From SABI01 sp963677695 (GTDB lineage: Bacteria; Spirochaetota; Spirochaetia; Sphaerochaetales; Sphaerochaetaceae): 64,000 bases of DNA. The DNA lies in contig CAXXUJ010000001.1 in NCBI GenBank assembly GCA_963677695.2, positions 620,001 to 684,000 on the forward strand. Reading direction: 5' to 3'. The notes beneath the pieces were generated by a model. It did no database searches and was not told the DNA's origin. It saw nothing but the letters and a program-made list of their open reading frames with translations. Shown here piece by piece: positions 15,955-24,007 of the stretch. A program made the position numbers and the translations under genes. Within the stretch, counting starts at the first letter, position 1; each line of letters starts with the position of its first letter.

Positions 15955-16803
15955 TCAGCAGCAGTCCCTATCCTTCAAAATGAAGGTATGGACTGCATCG
16001 GCTACCGCATGGTCTTCATGAGTGGTATCAAGAACTACATCGGCAGCTTCCTTCACCTCCTGAACAGCGTTACCGACAGCAACCCCGATTCCGGCAAAGC
16101 GTATCATCCCGAGATCATTGTGAGCATCTCCGATTGCCATGATCTGATCTGAGCTTATACCGAGAAGCTCACTCAGGTGTCTTAGTGCATGACCTTTGTC
16201 TGCATTGATCGGAAGGAATTCAAGAAAGTAGGGTTTGCTCAATGTAATATTGAAATCATTCGACCACCTCTCCCTCACCTCGGGTAGCATGTTCTGAATG
16301 ATCTTCTCCTCATTCTGCATCAGAACCTTGAGCGGCGGGTTCTCTCTGAGAAAGGAGGGAAAATCTTCCACGATCCTGATAGGGAGCCCTGAGAGACCCG
16401 AGTCCTTCTCCACCCAGGAATTGACCCTGTCGGTGACGATCTCTCCTTCATGATAAACAATGAGGGGAGTATCAACCTTCTGGGAATACTCATACACCTC
16501 CAGTGCCTTATCCACCTCGAGGGTGTGACGGATCAGTACTTCCTCGGTGTCGGTGCGGAGCACAAGACAACCGTTCGAGCTGATCATATATCCTTCATGA
16601 CCTACCATACCAAGCTGCGTTCCATAACGCCACATCGCTTCCTTCACGCGTCCGGAGGCGAGGACCACCGAGACACCTGCTTCTTCGGCTGCAAGGAGAG
16701 CCCTCTGGTTCTCTTCAGAGATCGTCAGATCCTTTCTTAACAGGGTGTCATCAAGGTCGATAGCGACCATCCGTATATCTTTGGGGAGGTGTTCATATTT
16801 CAT
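15955..16803 (-). CDS. Cof-type HAD-superfamily phosphatase
   Basis: A protein of 282 residues with the four HAD motifs: 'IDLDDTLL' (nucleophile Asp), 'VLASGR', a lysine in the 'NADKGHALRHLSELLG' region, and 'MAIGDAHNDLGMI'. The C2-type cap in the middle (about 85-190) places it in the Cof/YbiV subfamily, which dephosphorylates sugar phosphates, pyridoxal phosphate or FMN. The C terminus ends in a CC pair. It lies downstream of the TRAP genes on the same strand but behind a hairpin, so it may be only partly cotranscribed. Confidence 0.85.
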   Translation of the reverse strand: MKYEHLPKDIRMVAIDLDDTLLRKDLTISEENQRALLAAEEAGVSVVLASGRVKEAMWRYGTQLGMVGHEGYMISSNGCLVLRTDTEEVLIRHTLEVDKALEVYEYSQKVDTPLIVYHEGEIVTDRVNSWVEKDSGLSGLPIRIVEDFPSFLRENPPLKVLMQNEEKIIQNMLPEVRERWSNDFNITLSKPYFLEFLPINADKGHALRHLSELLGISSDQIMAIGDAHNDLGMIRFAGIGVAVGNAVQEVKEAADVVLDTTHEDHAVADAVHTFILKDRDCC

Positions 16804-16822
16804 GGGAGAAGTATAGCCGAAT

Positions 16823-16846
16823 CCGCCTTCTGAGAACAGAAGGCGG
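16823..16846 (-). terminator. Hairpin after the TRAP transporter operon
   Basis: CCGCCTTCT/AGAAGGCGG, 9-base perfect stem with a 6-base loop, lies 20 bases after the DctM stop. The downstream side (ATTCGGC) is not T-rich, so it may be a weak terminator or mRNA stabiliser. Confidence 0.5.
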
Positions 16847-16866
16847 AGGGCAAGAGGTTGTTTATA

Positions 16867-18144
16867 TCAGGAGATACTGTTGGGAAGCCACATGATCATG
16901 TTCGGCACATAGGTAATCAGCATGAGCAGGGCGACCATCACGAGAATCATCGGGACTATCTCCCGTATGACTCCCCGTATCTTCGCCTTTCCTAATCCCG
17001 ATACGATGAACAGGAGCATACCGAACGGCGGGGTGGAGAGACCGATCATCATGTTGAGACAGATCACGACTCCGAAGTGGACCAGGTCAATACCGAAGGC
17101 GTTCACCAGAGGAAGGACCATGGGAACGAAGACGAGCTGGATCGTACTTACATCAAGCACACAGCCGAGAAGAAGGAAGACAACATTCACAATGAACAGG
17201 AAGATGTACTTGTTCTCGGTGAGACTCATCACGAGGACGGAGACTGCTCTGGGGACCTGCTCGAGAGCGATGATGTAGGAAAAGAGCATCGAGGTTCCAG
17301 CCAGGAGGGCGAGGGTCGCAGTGTTTGCCGCTGACTTGCTGATGATCTTCCACAGTTTCTTCCATCCGAGGTTATGATAGATCAGGATGGAGATAAGGAT
17401 CGCATAGGCAGAGGCAAGGGCTCCCGCTTCAGTCGGGGTGACCACTCCGAGGTAGATTCCACCGAGGAGAAGGATGACGGTGAACAGCGCCGGGAAGGCA
17501 ACGACGGTGACTCTGAGGAACTGTCTGATCGCCATCTGCTCTCCTCTCGGGTACTTTCTCTTGTGGGACACAAAGAACACATAGACGGCAAGAAGGAAGG
17601 AGAGTGCGATACCGGGGAGCATACCTCCCATGAAGAGCTTCCCGATCGAGGCTCCTGAAAGCATCGCGTAGATGACCATAGGAATGCTCGGAGGAAAGAT
17701 AGGTCCGACCGTGGCCGAGGCCGCGGTAAGTGCACAGCTGAATTCAGGGTCATACCCCTCCTTCTTCATCTGCTCGATCTCCATGAGACCGATACCTGAT
17801 GCATCTGCGATTGCCGATCCGGTCATACCTGAGAAGATAAGGGAAGCGGCAACGTTTACCTGAGCTGTCCCCCCTCTCATGCGACCGAACAGACCGTTAC
17901 AGAATTTGAAGAGCTTGTCAGTGACCTCTCCCTCGTTCATCACATTTGCCATGAAGATGAAAAGGGGAGCTGCAAGCATCGTGTAGTTCGAGTACATGTT
18001 CCCGCTCATGACGCTGAACACCTGCTCGAGTGATCTACCGCTCATCAGGAAATAGGCGATCGATGCGATAAGCATCGAAAGGGAAACCGGCATCCTGATA
18101 ATGAAGGAGACCGCCAGTACGAGAAATAACATGACAACAATCAT
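16867..18144 (-). CDS. TRAP transporter large permease (DctM family)
   Basis: A protein of 425 residues, very hydrophobic, with about 12 spans. It carries family landmarks such as 'GSAIADASGIGLMEIEQMKKEGYD' near residue 110, 'AASATVGPIFPPSIPMVIYA' near 141 and 'GLSTPPFGMLLF' near the C terminus. It forms the transport channel of a tripartite sodium-dependent system with the DctQ and DctP products. The start overlaps the DctQ stop by 4 bases (ATGA). The substrate is not shown by this subunit. Confidence 0.92.
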   Translation of the reverse strand: MIVVMLFLVLAVSFIIRMPVSLSMLIASIAYFLMSGRSLEQVFSVMSGNMYSNYTMLAAPLFIFMANVMNEGEVTDKLFKFCNGLFGRMRGGTAQVNVAASLIFSGMTGSAIADASGIGLMEIEQMKKEGYDPEFSCALTAASATVGPIFPPSIPMVIYAMLSGASIGKLFMGGMLPGIALSFLLAVYVFFVSHKRKYPRGEQMAIRQFLRVTVVAFPALFTVILLLGGIYLGVVTPTEAGALASAYAILISILIYHNLGWKKLWKIISKSAANTATLALLAGTSMLFSYIIALEQVPRAVSVLVMSLTENKYIFLFIVNVVFLLLGCVLDVSTIQLVFVPMVLPLVNAFGIDLVHFGVVICLNMMIGLSTPPFGMLLFIVSGLGKAKIRGVIREIVPMILVMVALLMLITYVPNMIMWLPNSIS

Positions 18145-18656
18145 AGGTGGTGTGCTCCTTCATCGGGGTCTTTCCCCGCCTTCAAAGTTTTCAGCTGCTT
18201 GATCAGATCCATGATGCTCCTGACTATGACCTCACCGAACATATAGATCAGGGGTGCGAAAACCACTGTGTACTTCATCTTGAGTACCCCGGTGATCATT
18301 TTCTTGGCTAAAAGAGAGTTGATCGACGGAATAAAGACGATCAGCAGGAGAGTGATGATGATCACGTTGGTTGCAACGCGGAAGATGGAACGCATCTTCG
18401 GGCTCATCACGTCGTAGACGAGGGCGAACACGACGTGTTCGTCTCTCGACAGGGCCTTGCCCACACCGAAGAACATGGTCCACATATAGGCGAGAATACT
18501 CACTTCATACGCCCATGCGACAGGCATCTTCAGTGCGTATCTTGAAACGATTGTGATGGAAAAGGTGATAAAGATGATTGAGAACGTGATATTCGGAATC
18601 ACCGTCCCCAGGGTATACGATACCGCCCTCCCCGCTTTCTTCAATGTTGTGTTCAT
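18141..18656 (-). CDS. TRAP transporter small permease (DctQ family)
   Basis: A protein of 171 residues with four predicted membrane spans and the typical DctQ centre 'AYEVSILAYMWTMFFGVGKALSRDEHV' region. The tail is charged and hydrophilic. DctQ proteins bridge the binding protein and DctM. The gene overlaps dctM by 4 bases and is separated from the binding-protein gene by 102 bases containing a hairpin. Confidence 0.88.
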   Translation of the reverse strand: MNTTLKKAGRAVSYTLGTVIPNITFSIIFITFSITIVSRYALKMPVAWAYEVSILAYMWTMFFGVGKALSRDEHVVFALVYDVMSPKMRSIFRVATNVIIITLLLIVFIPSINSLLAKKMITGVLKMKYTVVFAPLIYMFGEVIVRSIMDLIKQLKTLKAGKDPDEGAHHL

Positions 18657-18705
18657 ACTCCTCCCGAGCTCTTCTTTCTTATTCGATTATTAAAAGTCCA
18701 GAAAA

Positions 18706-18730
18706 CCACTTCTCTGACACAGAGAAGTGG
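18706..18730 (-). terminator. Attenuating hairpin between dctP and dctQ
   Basis: CCACTTCTCT/AGAGAAGTGG, 10-base perfect stem with a GTGTC loop. On the minus strand it is followed by TTTTC and, a few bases later, by ACTTTT. A partial terminator here would give more binding protein than membrane protein, a common arrangement in transport operons. Confidence 0.65.
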
Positions 18731-18758
18731 CTCCTGAATTCAATTCATCTGAGGCAGG

Positions 18759-19757
18759 TTATTTTGCCATTGCCTGTACTTTAGCATACAGATCCATGTC
18801 CCAGGATGAAGTCATTGCAGTGTTTGCTGCATATGCTGCCTGGACGTTGTCTCTGAATTCTGTGATATCGGGATAGGTGACGACCATACCCTGATCTTCG
18901 AAGAATGCTACAAGCTTTGCTTCGCTTTCGATTCTTGCCTTGTCATTGAATTCGATGGCTGCCTTTGCAGCTTCTCTGACAGCTTCCTGCTGGTCAGCTG
19001 TGAGTGAATCCCACTTTGCCTTGTTGATACAGGGCATGATCGAGTCGATGACGTGGTTTGTGATTGCGATGTACTTGGTGACTTCATAGAACTTAGCCTT
19101 CTCGACTGTCGGGAGGGGGTTGTCCTGTCCGTCAACAGCACCGGTCTGCAGTGCAGTGTAGAGTTCGCTGAATGAGAGCGGAGTCGGGTTAGCACCGAGT
19201 GCCTTTCCGAGGAAGAGCCATGATTCTGAGTTCGGCATTCTCATGAGAAGACCGTTCATATCAGCATAGCTGTTGATCTGGCGGTTACGGGTGTTGACTT
19301 CGCGGCTTCCGAGGTACATTGAACCGAGGGGTTCGATTCCAAGGGTGTCACGGACCTGGGGCCAGATGTAATCTTCTGCGATTTCGCCGTTCAGTACTGA
19401 AGTCATGTGATCGTAGGAACTGAAGAAGTACCCTGAACCGAACATGCTGAATGACGGGATCTGAGTTGCGAGGGTCGGGAATGAGATGTAAGCCATGTCA
19501 GCTTCGCCGCTGAGCAGTGCGTCAAACTCATTTTCCTGAGTGAACAGGGTTCCGTTGTCATAGACCTTCACTTCCACTGAACCGTCGGTCAGTTCTTCGA
19601 CCTTGTCAGCGAACACATACATTGCCTCGGTGTGTGAGTCACCTGACACAGAAACAGATGTGAAGATGATTTCAGCTTTGGACGCTTCAGTCTGTCCTGC
19701 TGCCCATACAGACATGACGGTCATCATGACCAGTAGAAGTACTACAATTTTTTTCAT
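18759..19757 (-). CDS. TRAP transporter substrate-binding protein (DctP family)
   Basis: An exported protein of 332 residues. The signal peptide ends in VWAAGQ. DctP landmarks include 'EADMAYISFPTLATQIP', the anion-binding arginine region 'LLMRMPNSESWLFLGKALGANPTPLSFSELYTALQTGAVDGQDNPLP' (about 165-210), and the C-terminal helical part. The start at 19757 has GGAGGAG 6-7 bases upstream; a start at 19772 would hide that site. Substrates of such proteins are usually organic acids. The neighbouring aldolase suggests a 2-keto or sugar acid. Confidence 0.9.
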   Translation of the reverse strand: MKKIVVLLLVMMTVMSVWAAGQTEASKAEIIFTSVSVSGDSHTEAMYVFADKVEELTDGSVEVKVYDNGTLFTQENEFDALLSGEADMAYISFPTLATQIPSFSMFGSGYFFSSYDHMTSVLNGEIAEDYIWPQVRDTLGIEPLGSMYLGSREVNTRNRQINSYADMNGLLMRMPNSESWLFLGKALGANPTPLSFSELYTALQTGAVDGQDNPLPTVEKAKFYEVTKYIAITNHVIDSIMPCINKAKWDSLTADQQEAVREAAKAAIEFNDKARIESEAKLVAFFEDQGMVVTYPDITEFRDNVQAAYAANTAMTSSWDMDLYAKVQAMAK

Positions 19758-19803
19758 AACATTCTCCTCCATTTTCGAATGATATATATTATCCCCTTCG
19801 GGG

Positions 19804-20730
19804 CTAATTCATGATAGCAAGGTGCTCCCTGAACAGGTTGACTGTCCGTCTCATCTGCTGAACTTCCATCTGACGGGAGCCTGTCAGAGCGGTGAAGTCC
19901 TGTACGCGGCTGAACAGGTTGATATCGACACCTTCAAGCTGCATATGGTACTTGGAGTTCACCGGGTAGAGCTGATTCTCGATCACGCTGGCTAGACCGA
20001 GCAGGTCCTGTACGGCCGCAGCCTTTTCCGGTTCCTTCTTGAAGTTCTTGCAGAGCCATACATACTCGGAAGCATGGAAGTTCGCCATGACACCGCTGTA
20101 TCCGCTGATACCCATTTTCAGGCTCTCGAGAAGGGTTGCCGCATTGGCGTTGTAAATCTTCAGATTCGTTCCCTTCACAGCCTCAGCCTTCGCTTTCAGC
20201 AGGGGAAGAGAGCAGCAGGTGTCCTTCAGGAAGGAAAAACGTCCGGTATCGGCACACCACTTGAGAAGTTCGGGAGAGATAAGTCTCTTGTAAGGCCTGG
20301 GGCACTCGTAGATACCGAAGCTCTCTGCCGGGATTTCTGTGATGAGGCGATCAATCGCTTTCTTCGCGACATCTTCGCTCTCATCTTCGGCAGCAAACAT
20401 GTTGGAGATGAAGACAAAGGAATCGGCACCGAAGTCGATCACCTTCTTGGCATCCTCAATCTGTTCTTCCACCGATTCAGCCACATGGCCAGAGGCCACG
20501 ACACCCATCCCCTTCGGGGCATGGTCGATGACAAACTTCGCAAGCTTCAGACGCTCATCTCTGCTCAGATTGTGCATCTCGCTTGACTGACAGACTGCAA
20601 AGACGCCGGCCACATTCTCTTTGGCGTACCATTCGAGAATAGCTTCGACTCCCTTGTAATCGATTTCATTATCTTCCGTGTAGGGGGTGATCATCACCGG
20701 CCATACACCGTCCGCAATAGTCTTACTCAT
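19804..20730 (-). CDS. DapA/NanA-family aldolase or dehydratase
   Basis: A TIM-barrel protein of 308 residues. Features are 'GVWPVMITPYTEDNEID' at the N terminus, the pyruvyl-binding region 'CQSSEMHNLSRDER', a tyrosine in 'GIYECPRP' and the Schiff-base lysine in 'FSFLKDTC'. The residues flanking these differ from true dihydrodipicolinate synthases ('GIYECP' in place of the usual 'YNxP', 'CQSSE' in place of 'GTTGE'). A catabolic lyase acting on the TRAP-imported acid is therefore more likely than lysine biosynthesis. The start at 20730 has AGGG about 8 bases upstream. It is the first gene of the TRAP operon and is divergent from an AraC regulator. Confidence 0.82.
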   Translation of the reverse strand: MSKTIADGVWPVMITPYTEDNEIDYKGVEAILEWYAKENVAGVFAVCQSSEMHNLSRDERLKLAKFVIDHAPKGMGVVASGHVAESVEEQIEDAKKVIDFGADSFVFISNMFAAEDESEDVAKKAIDRLITEIPAESFGIYECPRPYKRLISPELLKWCADTGRFSFLKDTCCSLPLLKAKAEAVKGTNLKIYNANAATLLESLKMGISGYSGVMANFHASEYVWLCKNFKKEPEKAAAVQDLLGLASVIENQLYPVNSKYHMQLEGVDINLFSRVQDFTALTGSRQMEVQQMRRTVNLFREHLAIMN

Positions 20731-20783
20731 ACCTGTTCCCTGAAACACATGGCGTGTTTTCTTACATCTTTTAGGATATATGT

Positions 20784-20791
20784 AGTATAAT
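20784..20791. promoter_or_regulatory. Overlapping divergent -10 boxes between the aldolase and araC-type genes
   Basis: The 8 bases AGTATAAT read as TATAAT on the plus strand (20786-20791) and TATACT on the minus strand (20784-20789). Neither direction has a good -35 box, which fits activator-dependent transcription by the AraC-type protein. Confidence 0.35.
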
Positions 20792-20858
20792 TCTGAAATG
20801 AGTTCGTGCATCCACGAAAAGATTTAATACTTTTTCAAACATGAGGTGAAAAGCTTCA

Positions 20859-21764
20859 ATGGAAATATTTGATACCTACTGCTGGGAAAAACATAAGAAA
20901 GTCATCACTCACGAAGAACACAGGATCCCGGGAATTGGAAATTTCGCCTACTGGAATCTCTCACGTGCAACCCCGGAAGTCCCGCGTCACCACCACTCCG
21001 ATATCATAGAGATCCACTGTCTTATCAAGGGAAAGCGGGTCTGCGAAGTGGGTGATGATACCTATACCGTGACGGGAAACGAGATGTTCGTCACCTTTCC
21101 CTATGAGGAGCACAGCAACAGCGGCTACCACCTGAGTCCCTACTCGTTCTACGGTTTCCAGATAAACATGAAGGAGCGAGACCACCTGTTGGGACTGAAT
21201 GAAGAATACTCGAAAGCGCTGTATGATATCCTCTCCACCCTTCCCCACCGACACCTGAGGTTCTCTCCGCAGGACAAGACGCTTCTCAAACAGGCGTTTG
21301 AGAATATCAGTGACGGAGACCCCGGTTCTCTCTACCTCGGAGTGCAGTACCTTGCCTGCTTCCTCTTCAAGATTCCCGAGTTCATTCCCGTCAGGGAAGA
21401 GAAAAAGAGGGTAGTCGATATTCACATTGAACGGGTTCTTGACGTCATCGAAAAGGATTTCAAGGAACCACTCCCCCTTCATGACCTTGCTGTCCTCTCC
21501 GGCTACTCCCTCTCCCGGTTCAAGATCAAATTCAAGGAAGAGGTGGGTATCACACCGGCAAACTACATCACGATCAAGAAACTCGAGTACGCGAAGAAGC
21601 TTCTCACGAATACCGAATATTCGGTATCGCAGATAGCACTCGATGCAGGGTTCTCTTCGAGCAACTACTTCGGCACCGTGATGCAGCGCCTTGCCAACTG
21701 TACTCCCAGCGGATACCGCGAACTCAGTCAGGAATATCGACGAAGCGAAGAACAGAGTTCATAA
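20859..21764 (+). CDS. AraC-family regulator with N-terminal cupin
   Basis: A protein of 301 residues. Residues about 30-110 form a cupin sensor ('PRHHHSDIIEIHCLIKG', 'GNEMFVTFPYEEH'). Residues about 195-295 form the two helix-turn-helix units of AraC/XylS proteins ('LHDLAVLSGYSLSRFKIKFKEEVGITP' region and 'VSQIALDAGFSSSNYFGTVMQR' region). AGGTGA lies about 10 bases before the ATG. It is divergent from the aldolase-TRAP operon and is its likely activator, with the imported acid or its breakdown product as inducer. Confidence 0.88.
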   Translation: MEIFDTYCWEKHKKVITHEEHRIPGIGNFAYWNLSRATPEVPRHHHSDIIEIHCLIKGKRVCEVGDDTYTVTGNEMFVTFPYEEHSNSGYHLSPYSFYGFQINMKERDHLLGLNEEYSKALYDILSTLPHRHLRFSPQDKTLLKQAFENISDGDPGSLYLGVQYLACFLFKIPEFIPVREEKKRVVDIHIERVLDVIEKDFKEPLPLHDLAVLSGYSLSRFKIKFKEEVGITPANYITIKKLEYAKKLLTNTEYSVSQIALDAGFSSSNYFGTVMQRLANCTPSGYRELSQEYRRSEEQSS

Positions 21765-21780
21765 TCCACCTCTCCTCATA

Positions 21781-21809
21781 TTGACAGATTTCGATATGTC
21801 CTCTATATT
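21781..21809 (+). promoter_or_regulatory. Promoter of the arsR-type operon
   Basis: TTGACA, 17-base spacer, TATATT: the best sigma70 match in the window. It overlaps the ArsR-type operator. Confidence 0.8.
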
Positions 21810-21818
21810 TCATATCGA
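21791..21818. promoter_or_regulatory. ArsR-type operator
   Basis: Inverted repeat TCGATATG-N12-CATATCGA spans the spacer and -10 box. A second overlapping dyad (TATCGA...TTCGATA) reaches to 21832. The position implies repression by the ArsR protein encoded just downstream. Confidence 0.7.
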
Positions 21819-21844
21819 TAGTTTTCGATATAAGGAGGGGTGAC

Positions 21845-22159
21845 ATGTCTGAATACAAGGATGAAGCTGCAATCTTCAAGGCTCTCAGCGATCCGCAGCG
21901 CCTCAGAATACTTGAGCTGCTCAGGAGCGGCCAGAAGTGTGCCTGCCGCCTGCTTGAAGATCTCGATATCAACCAGTCCTCCCTCTCCTACCATATGAAA
22001 ATACTGACAGCCAGCTCGATAGTGAGTGCCAGTCCGAACGGGAAGTGGACCTACTACAGCATTGATGAAGAGGGGAGTGCAGCAGCAATCGCACTCCTTG
22101 CTTCTATAACGCAGACCAACACTGAAGCGGCAGGTGTCTCCTGCTGCACTACAGCATAG
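21845..22159 (+). CDS. ArsR/SmtB-family metalloregulator
   Basis: A protein of 104 residues with a winged helix: 'IFKALSDPQRLRILELLRSG', then the recognition helix 'LDINQSSLSYHMKIL'. A CxC pair ('KCACRLL') sits at the start of the DNA-binding helix, the place where ArsR-type sensors of As(III)/Sb(III) carry their cysteines. Another pair (SCC) is near the C terminus. AAGGAGGGG gives a strong ribosome-binding site. It heads an operon with a DUF318 permease and a thioredoxin-like protein and should repress it through the operator at 21791-21818. Arsenite is the likely but unproven ligand. Confidence 0.9.
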   Translation: MSEYKDEAAIFKALSDPQRLRILELLRSGQKCACRLLEDLDINQSSLSYHMKILTASSIVSASPNGKWTYYSIDEEGSAAAIALLASITQTNTEAAGVSCCTTA

Positions 22160-22164
22160 GAGAT

Positions 22165-23175
22165 ATGATGATACGCACCGCATGGGATATCCTGCAGAAC
22201 CAGATACTCGGGATGGGATGGCTCTACTCACTCATTGAAAAGCTTTTAACCTCCACCTCTTTAGATATGAGCAGCAGATGGTCTCATGCTCTCCTGTTCT
22301 TTCTCTATGATGTGATCAAGATCACCCTCCTCCTCTGTTTCCTGATTTTCCTCATCAGCTATATCCAGAGCTACTTTCCCCCTGAAAGGAGCAGGAAGAT
22401 TCTCTCGAGGTTCAAGGGGGTGACAGCGAGGATCATCGCGGCACTGCTGGGGACGGTCACTCCGTTCTGTTCCTGCTCTTCAATTCCCCTCTTTATCGGT
22501 TTCACCTCTGCAAGGATCCCTCTTGGAGTGACTTTCAGTTTCCTGATCAGCTCTCCGATGGTCGATCTCGGTTCTCTTGTGATCCTGATGAGCATCTTCG
22601 GTGCGAAGGTAGCCATTGTCTATGTGATAGCCGGTCTTGCGATCGCTGTTGCCGGAGGCACACTGATCGGAAGGATGAATATGGAAGAGCATGTGGAGGG
22701 CTTCATCCTCAGAGTACAGGGGATCAATATCGAAGAGCCGGAGCTTTCAAAAAAGGATAGGGTGCGCTACGCGATAGATCAGATGGTCACAACCTGGAAG
22801 AAGGTCTTTCCCTACATCCTCATCGGTGTGGCGATCGGAGCTGTGATACACAACTGGATCCCTGAAGCGTACATCGCTCAGATCCTGGGAAGCGGCAATC
22901 CCCTCTCGGTCGTCCTCGCAACCCTCGTTGGAACACCGATGTACGGTGATATCTTCGGAGCGATTCCAATTGCAGAAGCCCTCCTTGCCAAGGGAGCGAT
23001 GCTGGGAACGGTTCTTGCATTCATGATGTCGGTCACAACCCTCTCCCTCCCTTCCATGATCCTCCTGCGCAAGGCGGTCAAACCGAAACTGCTTGCAGTG
23101 TTCATCATCATCTGCGTTGTGGGAATCATCCTTGTAGGGTACCTGTTCAACGCCGTCCAGTTCATATTCCTCTAA
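22165..23175 (+). CDS. DUF318/ArsP-type permease
   Basis: A membrane protein of 336 residues with about eight spans and the family motif 'TVTPFCSCSSIPLFIGF' (about residues 95-111). The paired cysteines are thought to matter for metalloid transport in ArsP relatives. A second conserved block is 'GTPMYGDIFGAIPIAEALLAKG'. It starts 5 bases after the arsR stop and is followed 31 bases later by the thioredoxin-like gene. The set ArsR, DUF318 permease and small thioredoxin is a recurring arsenic-type module. Export of an arsenical or another soft metal species is inferred. Confidence 0.87.
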   Translation: MMIRTAWDILQNQILGMGWLYSLIEKLLTSTSLDMSSRWSHALLFFLYDVIKITLLLCFLIFLISYIQSYFPPERSRKILSRFKGVTARIIAALLGTVTPFCSCSSIPLFIGFTSARIPLGVTFSFLISSPMVDLGSLVILMSIFGAKVAIVYVIAGLAIAVAGGTLIGRMNMEEHVEGFILRVQGINIEEPELSKKDRVRYAIDQMVTTWKKVFPYILIGVAIGAVIHNWIPEAYIAQILGSGNPLSVVLATLVGTPMYGDIFGAIPIAEALLAKGAMLGTVLAFMMSVTTLSLPSMILLRKAVKPKLLAVFIIICVVGIILVGYLFNAVQFIFL

Positions 23176-23206
23176 AAGAGAAACAATAGATAGATAGGAG
23201 TCCAGT

Positions 23207-23497
23207 ATGGGATTATTCGGTAAGAAAAAGAAAGAGAGTTCAGAAAGCGGCGACCATAGAGTGAAGATTCTCGGAAGCGGCTGCGCACGATGCAACAAGC
23301 TTGAAGATGCCACAGTCAGTGCTCTGGGAGAACTGGGAAAGGAAACGGCTGTCGATCATGTGAGAGAGTATGAAGATATCATGGCATATGGTGTGATGAG
23401 TCTTCCAGCCCTCGTTGTCGACGGGGAGGTCGTCTCTGCGGGCAAGCTGCTCACTGTTGCCGAGCTCAAGGAGCTGCTGTCAGAGAAACTCGGCTGA
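23207..23497 (+). CDS. Small thioredoxin-fold (redox-active disulfide) protein
   Basis: A protein of 96 residues. After a lysine-rich N terminus (about 1-20), the thioredoxin-like fold has the CxxC motif 'GSGCARCNKLED' at about residues 25-36 and the cis-proline loop 'GVMSLPALVVDGE' at about 64-76. It belongs to the Thioredoxin_3 / 'redox-active disulfide protein 2' group. As third gene of the ArsR operon it probably exchanges thiols with, or delivers a metalloid to, the permease. AGGAG lies 9 bases upstream of the ATG. Confidence 0.87.
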   Translation: MGLFGKKKKESSESGDHRVKILGSGCARCNKLEDATVSALGELGKETAVDHVREYEDIMAYGVMSLPALVVDGEVVSAGKLLTVAELKELLSEKLG

Positions 23498-23529
23498 AGT
23501 ATCGGGTGGAAGAAACTCCCTCCATGCTC

Positions 23530-23994
23530 CTAGCTGTTCGAAGTATCGACGAACTCGGGGTCACTGAGGGAATCAAGAAGATCAAGGACGACATCAAGGA
23601 GGAGGTTCACAGCCTCCTCTTCGGTGTAGGGTTCCTCCACATTCTGGAACACTTCATGACCTCCGGCGGCGCTGTAGAGTGCCAGCTGAGGGTCACTGTA
23701 GGGGCGCTTGTGACCTCCCGTCAATTCCCTCACAGGAGTCCTCGTCAGTGAACTGAGGGCACGGTAATCGGTCTGCTCTATGGCTGCGGAAAAGAGGTGC
23801 CTCCCCTCTTCATCCTTTACGCAAAGAGCGTAGGGAAAGACGAGGTAGCCGTCGGCGTGGACAGCGCGGGCATTGACCTGAAGGTACCCTTTCATCTTCT
23901 CATGTTCGAAATAGTAGTACCCCTTCTTCCCCCTGATATCATCAGGGTCGGGCATCATCGGGTACAGGGTCGTATCTATCTCTTTATAGCTCAT
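23530..23994 (-). CDS. Hypothetical protein, 154 residues
   Basis: No family is recognised. The protein is soluble-looking, rich in acidic and aromatic residues ('GKKGYYYFEHEKMKGYLQVN', 'DGYLVFPYALCVKDEEG'), and ends in an acidic leucine-rich helix. It begins 13 bases after the yihY-type stop and so is probably the third gene of the alpha/beta hydrolase-yihY operon. A frame on the opposite strand (23506-23751) was judged to be its shadow because this frame has better gene spacing and protein-like composition. Confidence 0.6.
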   Translation of the reverse strand: MSYKEIDTTLYPMMPDPDDIRGKKGYYYFEHEKMKGYLQVNARAVHADGYLVFPYALCVKDEEGRHLFSAAIEQTDYRALSSLTRTPVRELTGGHKRPYSDPQLALYSAAGGHEVFQNVEEPYTEEEAVNLLLDVVLDLLDSLSDPEFVDTSNS

Positions 23995-24007
23995 AATCTC
24001 TCCTCAC

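Noticed and set aside
23506..23751. Plus-strand frame after the thioredoxin-like gene
   Set aside because: No ribosome-binding site and no family. The opposite frame fits operon spacing with yihY and has normal protein composition.
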